64,000 bases of DNA, from contig NZ_AP022614.1 of NCBI RefSeq assembly GCF_010730575.1, forward strand, positions 682,001 through 746,000. The letters run 5' to 3'. The first letter of the stretch is position 1. Each line of letters starts with the position of its first letter. Both the position numbers and the translations under genes were made by a program. This DNA is from Mycobacterium parmense. Its GTDB lineage: Bacteria; Actinomycetota; Actinomycetes; Mycobacteriales; Mycobacteriaceae. Shown piece by piece: positions 57,374 through 64,000 of this stretch. Under the pieces are notes generated by a model. That model was given only the letters and a program-made list of their open reading frames with translations. It was not told the origin of the DNA and did not search any database.

Positions 57374-58117
57374 ATGACTGTTAAAGAATCAGCCCTCAAC
57401 GAATCAGAGGTGGCCGAGACGGATTCAGCTGACTCGAAGATCGACGATGTCGCCGAGACCGATTCGGCCGAGTCGACGATCAAGGATGTGGGCGACAGCG
57501 ATCCAACCGAGTCGGCGATCGAGAACGCAAGCGACGGCGATCCAAGTGAGGAGGCGGCCCCCAAGACGCCTCGCGGCAAGAAGTCGGCGCGGCGATTGCG
57601 GCTGTCGATCTCGCTTCCTAGCTTGGTGATCGCTGCGGTGATCACCGCACTCGTCGCCGCTGTCGGTGTCTTCGCGTGGCTATATGTTGGCGCCCAGCAC
57701 AAACTCGACGCCCAGTCCCGTCAATCCGACAACAATGCCCACGCTGAAAGGCTCGCGATGGACTATGCGGTGCACGCGGCGGAGATTAATTTCGGAGACC
57801 TCAATGCGTGGAAGGTGAAGCTCGTCGCGGGAACCAGCCCAGCACTGAAGGAAAAGCTGACCAAGGCGGGCGAGGAAATGGAACAGATCCTCGTGCCCCT
57901 GCAATGGAGTTCCACAGCGCGTCCGCTGGTGGCTAAGGTTCGTTCGGACACCGGCGGGGCCTATGTCGTCGACTGTTTTGTCAGCGTACTCACCAAAACC
58001 GTTCAGGCGCCCAGTCCGCTGCAGTCCACAGCCACTTACAGCATCACCATCGATAGCAACAAAAACTGGGAAATCAGCGATGTCGGCGGGATTGGTGCAG
58101 TGGTCGAGCAGAAGTAA
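57374..58117 (+). CDS. Mce-associated membrane protein with acidic repeat region
   Basis: The 247-residue protein has a cytoplasmic acidic N-terminus containing about three imperfect repeats of 14 residues (ETDSADSKIDDVA, ETDSAESTIKDVG, DSDPTESAIENAS). A basic stretch, a transmembrane helix (about 81-103) and a Mas-type extracytoplasmic domain follow. It starts 66 bases after mceF. The repeat invites expansion and contraction. Confidence 0.83.
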   Translation: MTVKESALNESEVAETDSADSKIDDVAETDSAESTIKDVGDSDPTESAIENASDGDPSEEAAPKTPRGKKSARRLRLSISLPSLVIAAVITALVAAVGVFAWLYVGAQHKLDAQSRQSDNNAHAERLAMDYAVHAAEINFGDLNAWKVKLVAGTSPALKEKLTKAGEEMEQILVPLQWSSTARPLVAKVRSDTGGAYVVDCFVSVLTKTVQAPSPLQSTATYSITIDSNKNWEISDVGGIGAVVEQK

Positions 58118-58146
58118 TAGCGCCAAGCTACGTGAAAGAGATTCGG

Positions 58147-58881
58147 ATGCCCAAGAGCGGCGCCGGTGCCCGCGCAAAGTCCGCGGTCGGCTGGCGAACA
58201 AGAATCGCGAGGCTGACCGACCGCGCCAGGGCACAAAAACCTCACCGGGCGCGCATGATCGGCGCTTGCGCGTTACTGGTATGGGCCAGCGGCACGGTGG
58301 CGCTCGGGCCGGTGTCCCATGCCGACCCGTATGAGCTGATTCCCGATAGCGACATCATCCGGCCGTTGCCGCCGATCGCGCCGGGCCCGTCGAACTGGGT
58401 GCCGAAGTTTCCTTTTCCGTACGACCAAACCCGGGGAAGTGTCACCGCTGCGGATATCACTGCCGAACGGGAGATGTGTCAGTGGTTCAACGCTCAGTAC
58501 GAGGTGCTCAGACGCCAGATCGACAGGTTGCAATTCAATCGCATCACCCCCGATGGGCCGGGCGTCATCATAGGCGCGGCCAGCGACTGGGACTACAGCT
58601 TTGGCCCGATTCAGCAGCAAGTCGACATTGTCACCGCAAACATTGACCAAGCCGAAGATTTCCTCGCCCCGCGCGCCCAGGCCCTCACGCAGAGTCAAGA
58701 TTACTTGGGAGACAGCTACTTTCCGCTGTATGAGGGTAAGAGCTTCTATTTGCTGTGGCAGGAGCAAGCCAATATCAGCGCCGGCATCAAGGCCCATCAG
58801 CCCGATTGGTTCACCGGGCCGTCTGTCCAACGTGCCAAACGTTGGGGCACCAGGATCCACCGCTCCCACGTGTGCGACTGA
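58147..58881 (+). CDS. Secreted protein of unknown function at the end of the mce operon
   Basis: The start is the ATG at 58147 (or a GTG at 58132); the protein is about 244 residues. A long basic N-region precedes a hydrophobic signal segment (MIGACALLVWASGTVALGP) with likely cleavage near SHA-DP. The mature part has LIPDSDIIRPLPPIAPGPS, an aromatic helical middle and one Cys pair candidate. I recognise no family. Its position 30 bases after the Mce-associated gene suggests a role with the transporter. Confidence 0.65.
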   Translation: MPKSGAGARAKSAVGWRTRIARLTDRARAQKPHRARMIGACALLVWASGTVALGPVSHADPYELIPDSDIIRPLPPIAPGPSNWVPKFPFPYDQTRGSVTAADITAEREMCQWFNAQYEVLRRQIDRLQFNRITPDGPGVIIGAASDWDYSFGPIQQQVDIVTANIDQAEDFLAPRAQALTQSQDYLGDSYFPLYEGKSFYLLWQEQANISAGIKAHQPDWFTGPSVQRAKRWGTRIHRSHVCD

Positions 58882-58953
58882 GCGACTCCCCTTTCCGGGA
58901 CGACCGTTCGCGAGGACAACAGTTCCGCGCTTTCGGCCACAAAGGATCAAGAA

Positions 58954-59536
58954 ATGCGTATCAAGCCGGTGAGCCGGGGCCGGCCCATCGACGAGCGCGA
59001 CCGCGCATCTGACGGTGGTTGCCGCACCGCGTTGGTGACGGGCGCGTTGAGTGGTATCGGCCGCTGCATGGCTGAGCTCCTCGCGGCCAAAGGGTTCGAC
59101 GTGCATCGATTCCTGCCGGCATGGTGGATCGCGGCTGGGGCCGCATCGCCAATATCGGATCTTTGGCGAGCCTTTTGGTTGCAACGCCCTCAGAAACTAC
59201 CTACAGCGGGATTAAGGCCCTCGTGTTGCGCTTCAGCGAGACCATCGACGCGGAATTTCGCGACGCCGGTATCCGGTGTACTGTCAGTCTTCCCGGCGCC
59301 ACAGAACCGAAATCTTCAGTGAGGCAGATGGATTGGGTGGTTTCAAACAAGATCGAGTTCTCGGCGCACTAATGATGAGTCCGGTCGCAGTCGCACGTCA
59401 GGGATACGACGCGGTGATGTCGGGGCGTCCGATGATCATTCATGGTGCTCATCACAAAGTGATGGCGGCAGCCCTGCAGCATGCACCGCTACCGGTGGGC
59501 CGTCGTCTGGCCCCGATCATCATGGCGCGCAGCTGA
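58954..59536 (+). pseudogene. Short-chain dehydrogenase pseudogene
   Basis: Three frames carry SDR pieces in order. The cofactor motif is in frame 1: RTALVTGALSGIGRCMAELLAAKGFDV. Then comes MVDRGWGRIANIGSLASLLV with the catalytic YSGIK in frame 3 (from about 59121), and the C-terminus LMMSPVAVARQGYDAVMSGRP in frame 2 (from about 59370). About 100 residues between the first two pieces are missing. The gene is dead. Confidence 0.8.
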
Positions 59537-59767
59537 TCTCGTGATGTCTGACTAGACGACAATGCCGACGACGAGGGAGCAGCCAGCCGGTCAACTCGGC
59601 GGGGACACATGCCGCCGAGCCTTGGCTGGGCCGACCTATCGGCCATCGGCAGTGGCACAAGTGGCCGCCTTGGCGGGCATGCACCGCGGTCCTCTATGTC
59701 ATTAGGCATCAACCATGCCATATGTGGGCGCGTAGCCGTGATGAGATGCAGCAAGCGTCGGCAGCGA

Positions 59768-60172
59768 TCACGATTGAAAGGATGTACTGCCATAGCATGC
59801 CGCGTTACCAACGTCGAGCGTGTTTTGGCATCGAAGGAGTTTGCCGATATAGACGCGGACCGTGACCCATTTGCCTGTCCGCCAGACCGGGGCGGCGATG
59901 CTGCTCCGCCAGTCGGCGCGAATTTCGGCGCCGTCGGTTCCCAAACTGCGCGGATTAGCGACCGTCACATCGGTCCTCCACGGCAGCGGAACATGCTCGA
60001 TTCGCTGCCGTGTGGACCCGTCGAAAAATTCAATTCCGTCCGCAACACCGACGGAATCAGAAACCACTTCATAGGTCACAGTGCTGTCACCCTCATCAGC
60101 ACGCGCGGGCGCAGCAGGCATGACAACACAAATCCCCGGAATTAGCGCAACCCTGATGAACGCGTTACGCAT
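59768..60172 (-). CDS. Small secreted MmpS-like protein
   Basis: The 134-residue protein has a signal peptide (cleavage after about PARA). Its mature domain resembles MmpS C-terminal domains: STVTYEVVSDSVGVADGIEFFD, HVPLPWRTDV, then two cysteines (LLRCQN and NAACYG). MmpS proteins usually have a membrane anchor and an MmpL partner; neither is here. The ATG at 60172 is preferred over a GTG one codon earlier. Confidence 0.65.
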   Translation of the reverse strand: MRNAFIRVALIPGICVVMPAAPARADEGDSTVTYEVVSDSVGVADGIEFFDGSTRQRIEHVPLPWRTDVTVANPRSLGTDGAEIRADWRSSIAAPVWRTGKWVTVRVYIGKLLRCQNTLDVGNAACYGSTSFQS

Positions 60173-60285
60173 CACGTACCCCCTGCAACGTCATCACCGT
60201 CGACCCTATGGGACAAACCACCCGCAACAACTCGCCGGTTTGTCGAAAAGTGTGTCATCGCCACATTCATTGCCAGCAGGCCCTT

Positions 60286-60831
60286 CTAGGGCCCAGCCAA
60301 TACCACCGACACCAAGTGATATCCGGTGGTGTCGTTTCGCCGCAGACTGAGTCCGAAGTCTGTGTAGGAGCAATCAGGAAGGGCGGCATAGCCTTCCAGT
60401 ACCGCCCCCTGAATCGCATCAGCATCGTTTTGGGCGGCACCAGAAAGCAGGTAAGCCTTGGTGCCGCTGTACCCAAGAGTCTTGAGCCCTTCGAGTGGGT
60501 CAAGGACCGGGACTCGCGTTGCCGCGTGATTGAGATAGTCGTCAGTCGATCGATTGATGATTTGGGCTACTTGCTCGACTACGGCGTTGGACCGCAGCGA
60601 TCCGCACGACGTCCCGCTACGGGCCGAGGCCACGGCGTCCCTGACGTTGGCCTCAGGATCGGCGACAGCCGACGGCGCCAGCACCAGGCTGGCAGCCAGC
60701 ACGGGCACGATCAGTAGCGTTGCGATCCACCGACCGCCTCTTCGGCATGCCGGAAACGGTGTGTGACAGACCGAGGCGACACCTGACCGCCTCTGCGGGC
60801 GCACGTGGTCCGCAATGGCTTGCATGCTCAT
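60286..60831 (-). CDS. Secreted protein of a mycobacterial CAP-like family
   Basis: The 181-residue protein has a basic N-region and a signal segment (IATLLIVPVLAASLVLAPSAVA-DP). The mature part reads SCGSLRSNAVVEQVAQIINRSTDDYLNH, then a GYSGTKAYLLSGAAQNDADAI region, and ends YTDFGLSLRRNDTTGYHLVSVVLAGP. The pattern recalls secreted mycobacterial CAP-like proteins, but the catalytic-like residues of true CAP domains are not evident. The ATG at 60831 follows a GAGAGGAACC site. Confidence 0.6.
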   Translation of the reverse strand: MSMQAIADHVRPQRRSGVASVCHTPFPACRRGGRWIATLLIVPVLAASLVLAPSAVADPEANVRDAVASARSGTSCGSLRSNAVVEQVAQIINRSTDDYLNHAATRVPVLDPLEGLKTLGYSGTKAYLLSGAAQNDADAIQGAVLEGYAALPDCSYTDFGLSLRRNDTTGYHLVSVVLAGP

Positions 60832-61465
60832 CGGTTCCTCTCGATACCCGCGAGCCACCGCGAATGCATTGTGCGCCAGGTGATGACAATGACGACGCGA
60901 CTTCAATGACTGCAGGTAACCATGCAAACGCAAGTGCCCTGTTGTCGACGGCGTACGACGCGATATCCGCCAGCTGTAGCTCGTTTCTACAACGCAAAAA
61001 TATGGTATAGATCACGTGGAGCGCAAGTTCTCGTAGGAAGATGACGCCCGTGGCTTCGGTGCATGTTTCAGGACGGAAACCCGCGATCGAGGCTTCCCTC
61101 GATCCTCAGGTCGACGTGTTCGGTGGGTTATCGGCGTCGTCGTTTTCCACGCCTGTAAGGGCGGAGGGGTGGGGATGACCGTTATCAGGGGCGCGGTGGT
61201 CGATGTCGTGTACTCCGCCGACCGTCTCGATTGTTTTCAGCCCGGGTCGGCCCTGGTGCGCTCTCGGGTGGCCGCGGTGACGGTTTGTCCGAGATGACGC
61301 ATGAGCACTAGACGCGTGAGGCCATGTCACGACGGCGACGGCGTGTTGCCCGTTAGCTTGCGCCAGGTGAGAGCCGCCCGGGACCATTGGCGGGAGTCGA
61401 TCGGCCGCGTGGCATCGTGGCGAGTTTTGGCTCACGGTGGGGTGTCTCACGTTAGTGATGGCGAC
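60832..61465. other. Long non-coding interval with one weak short frame
   Basis: No convincing gene is seen in these 634 bases. An AT-rich patch near 60990-61020 probably holds the promoter of the minus-strand secreted gene. A 40-codon frame at 61175-61297 (MTVIRGAVVDVVYSAD) has a good GGAGGGG site upstream but no recognisable homology; it may be a relic. Frames 61106-62005 on the minus strand are antisense to the next gene. Confidence 0.4.
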
Positions 61466-62023
61466 ATGTCGCTGTGGTCGCGGCGGCTGGTGGCGATCGG
61501 GTTGGCGATGGCAATGGCGTTCGTCAGCGCGACTCCGGGACGCGCAGACCCCCCCGGTGATGCGGCGGCCAACCCATTTCCGGAGATGGCGAGCATCACG
61601 GCGTGGTACACCGAACTGCCCCCAGATCAATTCTTGAGTCCTGACCATTCCAGTCTCTGGTTCTTGACACCCACAGGACTCACCTGCGGCATCTGGTTTT
61701 GGGGAGGCTTCGGCTGCACCGGGGATGTCCCCGGTGCACCCCCAGGGGACACTCACATCGCGTGGTTCAACGGAAACCGGGCAGTGCACCATGGCTGGAC
61801 CGCGGCCATCCAGTTCCCTGATGGACATGCCGACCAGACGCTGCCGCCGCGCAGCTATGTGACCTACAACGCAACGACCTGCGCGATCACCCCGGACAGC
61901 AACACCTACTGCGGGCATGGCGAGTTCAAGTTCTTGATCACGCCGCAGGGAACCTGGTTCAAAGCCTGGGATGACAGGCGATCCTATGTCTGCAATGCCT
62001 ATCACTCCTGTCCTCCCGGCTGA
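61466..62023 (+). CDS. Small secreted protein, unknown function
   Basis: The 185-residue protein starts at the ATG at 61466, which gives a proper signal peptide (SLWSRRLVAIGLAMAMAFVSATPGRA-DP). The longer frame to 61301 would bury it. The mature part is rich in Trp, Gly and Pro and has six cysteines, including TCGIWFWGGFGCTGDVPG and NTYCGHGEF with SYVCNAYHSC. Disulfides are likely. This looks like a mycobacterial secreted family without an assigned function. Confidence 0.65.
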   Translation: MSLWSRRLVAIGLAMAMAFVSATPGRADPPGDAAANPFPEMASITAWYTELPPDQFLSPDHSSLWFLTPTGLTCGIWFWGGFGCTGDVPGAPPGDTHIAWFNGNRAVHHGWTAAIQFPDGHADQTLPPRSYVTYNATTCAITPDSNTYCGHGEFKFLITPQGTWFKAWDDRRSYVCNAYHSCPPG

Positions 62024-62035
62024 ACCGCGCCGACC

Positions 62036-62074
62036 AGCTGTAGCAGGTCACCAACGTGGTGACCTCCTACAGCT
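62036..62074. terminator. 39-bp near-perfect palindrome (terminator or operator)
   Basis: Outer arms AGCTGTAG/CTACAGCT and inner arms AGGTCACCA/TGGTGACCT are separated by a single C on each side and a 3-base centre (ACG). It begins 13 bases after the stop of the secreted gene and lies 112 bases before the double AsnC regulator. The stem is strong, but no T-tract follows, so it could be a terminator of the mycobacterial I-shaped type or a regulator site. Confidence 0.6.
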
Positions 62075-62185
62075 AGCTACCGGCGGTGCCAGTCCGGGGG
62101 AGGTGGGAACATGACCGCTGCTGATGGGGCTGATGGTGGGCGCGCTCGACGCGGTCACGTCGAGGGATTCGGGTAGCGTTCGGCC

Positions 62186-63217
62186 ATGGCGCGCCGCCCC
62201 AGACAGCACCTTGATGATGTTGACCACCAGCTGTGCCGAGCGCTGATGGCCGAGCCTCGCAGCAGTGTGCGCGATCTTGCGGCCCAGGCAGGTGTCACCA
62301 ACGAGACGGTGACCTCGCGACTGCGGCGATTGCGTGAATCCAACGTGTTGGCCCTGACGGTGGTGGTCGATTCGGAGACCGCGGGGTATAGGGCGGGCGC
62401 GGTGGTGCGCATCAAAGCCCCGCAGCCGGCCGCGGCGTTACTCAAGGAGCGGTTCGCCGCGTGCGGGGTTGCCCAGTTTGTTGCCGCGGCGATGGGTGTG
62501 TGCGATCTCGTGGTGTCGATTTTGGGCGTCGACCTCGCCGACCTGCGTACCACGCTGCGCTCGGCCACACGCGGTGTCGACAATGCGCGGGTTGTTGGGG
62601 TCGACGTCGTGACCGGCGTCTTGGCCTACGACGTCAACGCCTTGACTCTGCCGATTCGGCCCTGGTCGCCGCGCGCGCTGCCAGCGCCGGATCCACCACT
62701 CGACGAGCTCGACTGTGCACTGATCGAACAGCTCGCCATGGCCGGGCATGAATCGAATCGAGAAATTGCGCGGCGGTTGGAGGTCAGTGACGCTACGGTG
62801 CGGTCCCGAATCCGGCGGCTGGAAGACGGTGGACTGGTGCGGCTTGTCGCCGGGGTCGATCCGGTTGCTGCCGGGGAGCGGCGGCTATTCGCCATGGTGT
62901 TTGTCTCGCTGGACGACGAATCGGCGATCGCGGCGCTAATGCAGCGTGCGACGGTAATGACCGGCGTCACCACTATCGGAGCCGCCGATCTGGTGTTGCA
63001 GATCGGCGGCCGCTCGGTGCACGAGGTCAGCGGCTTCGTCGCGGAGCTGGCCGGTGTCGCCGGGATCCGCGACATCGCAGTCGCCTACCTGACCGACGTC
63101 GTGCTGCACCACAACCACCTGGCCCGGTTCGCGTCGTCACATCGGCCCGCGCGGCAGCGCGACCAGTTCTGTTACACACCGGCTGCCGCGACGAACAAAC
63201 GACGCGCCGCGCCGTAA
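62186..63217 (+). CDS. Tandem double AsnC/Lrp family regulator
   Basis: The 343-residue protein is two AsnC/Lrp units in one chain. The first HTH is DDVDHQLCRALMAEPRSSVR with AGVTNETVTSRLRRLRESNV, then a RAM-like domain. The second HTH (about residue 173) is DELDCALIEQLAMAGHESNR with LEVSDATVRSRIRRLEDGG, then a second RAM domain. Length is about twice the family norm (150). It may act as a pseudo-dimer. Its last 46 bases overlap the convergent acyl-CoA synthetase gene. Confidence 0.88.
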   Translation: MARRPRQHLDDVDHQLCRALMAEPRSSVRDLAAQAGVTNETVTSRLRRLRESNVLALTVVVDSETAGYRAGAVVRIKAPQPAAALLKERFAACGVAQFVAAAMGVCDLVVSILGVDLADLRTTLRSATRGVDNARVVGVDVVTGVLAYDVNALTLPIRPWSPRALPAPDPPLDELDCALIEQLAMAGHESNREIARRLEVSDATVRSRIRRLEDGGLVRLVAGVDPVAAGERRLFAMVFVSLDDESAIAALMQRATVMTGVTTIGAADLVLQIGGRSVHEVSGFVAELAGVAGIRDIAVAYLTDVVLHHNHLARFASSHRPARQRDQFCYTPAAATNKRRAAP

Positions 63218-64000
63218 TCGGCTTTGCCGGATGGGCTGCGTGGGACCACGTCAACCCGGCAGATTTTGCGGGGTGCCTTAAACCCCGACAGGCGCTGGCG
63301 CACCGCCGCGACGATGTCTTCGTCGGATACTTCGCCTGCGTGGGGAGCCAATTGGACGAGGGCGACCACCCGTTGGCCCAGTGTTTCGTCGTCGACACCG
63401 AAAACGAGACTGTCGGCCACGCCGGGGTGGGTCTTGAGTGCCTGTTCGACTTCTTCGGGGTAGACCTTCTCGCCGCCGGTGTTGATGCAATGGTTGCCTC
63501 GGCCGAGTAGTCGCACGGATCCGTCCGGTTCGACGGTGGCCATATCGCCGGGAAATGAGTATCGGGCACCATCAATCACGCGGAAGGTGCGTTGGCTGCG
63601 TTCAGGATCCTTGTAGTAGCCGCGCGGGACCATAATTCCGGTGAGGGCCACGGTGCCGATCTCGCCAGAACCGGGCATCACTTCAGTGCCATCGTCACGC
63701 AATACTTTGACCCCTGGGCTGGGGTTGAATCGTGCTGTCGTTGGATTCTGGCCTCTGCGGACGTATTTGGCACCCATCGCACCCTCGCTTGACCCGAGCA
63801 GGTCGGCCAGCGTCACGCGTGGCATGTGTTGCAGCAGTCGACTTTTGAGGTGGTCGGACAGCATTGCTCCACTTGAGGCAAGGATTTCCAGACTGCTGAG
63901 ATCGGCCTGCAAGCCACGGGAGGCGCCGCGGTCTAGTGCCTCGACGATGGGGCGGGCAAACGCATCGCCGACAATGACGGCTACCGCTACTGCGTGGCGG
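63172..64000 (-). CDS. Fatty acyl-CoA synthetase (FadD-like), C-terminal part; 5' end beyond window
   Basis: The frame stays open to the window edge, so only the C-terminal 275 residues are seen. They include LSSLEILASSGAMLSDHLK, GSSEGAMGAKYVRRGQNPTT, GEIGTVALTGIMVPRGYYKD, the adenylate-binding PGDMATVEPDGSVRLLGRGN, NTGGEKVYPEEVE, and the catalytic lysine near the end in PRSPSGKADYG. It should activate a fatty acid or related acid by adenylation. A TTG at 63912 is internal, not the start. It converges on and overlaps the double AsnC gene. Confidence 0.87.
   Translation of the reverse strand, partial: RHAVAVAVIVGDAFARPIVEALDRGASRGLQADLSSLEILASSGAMLSDHLKSRLLQHMPRVTLADLLGSSEGAMGAKYVRRGQNPTTARFNPSPGVKVLRDDGTEVMPGSGEIGTVALTGIMVPRGYYKDPERSQRTFRVIDGARYSFPGDMATVEPDGSVRLLGRGNHCINTGGEKVYPEEVEQALKTHPGVADSLVFGVDDETLGQRVVALVQLAPHAGEVSDEDIVAAVRQRLSGFKAPRKICRVDVVPRSPSGKADYGAARRLFVAAAGV

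Noticed and set aside
61106-62005. Minus-strand 299-codon frame
   Set aside because: It is antisense to the secreted protein gene at 61466, which has a signal peptide and cysteine pattern; the minus frame looks like low-complexity shadow.

Overview
The window is high-GC DNA of a mycobacterium. It carries two mce (mammalian cell entry) lipid-transport operons. Between them lies a block whose gene order (lppP, narK, MarR, ECF transporter, AsnC, ddaH, rocD, rocE, universal stress protein, uspABC, tldD, pmbA) matches, as I recall it, the M. tuberculosis Rv2330c-Rv2313c neighbourhood. No database could be searched, so family assignments rest on motifs and on memory of protein families.

Layout. 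(1) 1-7888: 3' part of a first mce operon (mceB, cut by the window edge, to mceF), two Mce-associated membrane proteins and a secreted CAP-like protein. (2) 7900-15165: nitrate assimilation. A single-chain diflavin nitrate reductase (NasN type) on the minus strand sits beside what looks like an internally deleted relic of a second copy; lipoprotein LppP and transporter NarK follow. (3) 15155-25446: acyl-CoA oxidase-like FadE, an FHA/ABC protein whose ATPase motifs are all degenerate, a MarR regulator with an inverted repeat upstream, a fused ECF transporter, an SRPBCC protein and a sulfatase. (4) 25443-30436: an AsnC/Lrp regulator diverging from an arginine/ornithine catabolic operon (ddaH-rocD-rocE-usp). 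rocD is one intact gene. (5) 30629-33418: a TIR-transmembrane-WD40 protein inserted into otherwise conserved gene order. (6) 33571-40935: uspABC sugar importer, TldD/TldE, an AhpD-like protein and a Ddn-like protein.

(7) 41110-48894: a genomic island. A tRNA(CAT) gene is followed about 7.7 kb later by a perfect 55-bp copy of its 3' part. Between them are an IS481-family transposase and four minus-strand genes: a small transmembrane coiled-coil protein, a protein of unknown family, a DUF6602-like putative nuclease, and a protein with a C-terminal TIR-like nucleotide-binding domain. The transmembrane gene is split by an IS256-family element with a 9-bp target duplication; removing the element restores the reading frame exactly. 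I consider this gene set the best candidate for an undescribed (probably defence) system. No integrase is visible.

(8) 48895-58881: scars of two insertion sequences, then a complete second mce operon (two YrbE permeases, MceA-F, one Mce-associated protein, one secreted protein). Its early genes look less GC-rich than the rest of the window. (9) 58954-64000: an SDR pseudogene, three small secreted proteins, a 39-bp palindrome, a tandem-fused double AsnC/Lrp regulator, and the C-terminal part of an acyl-CoA synthetase that converges on and overlaps it.
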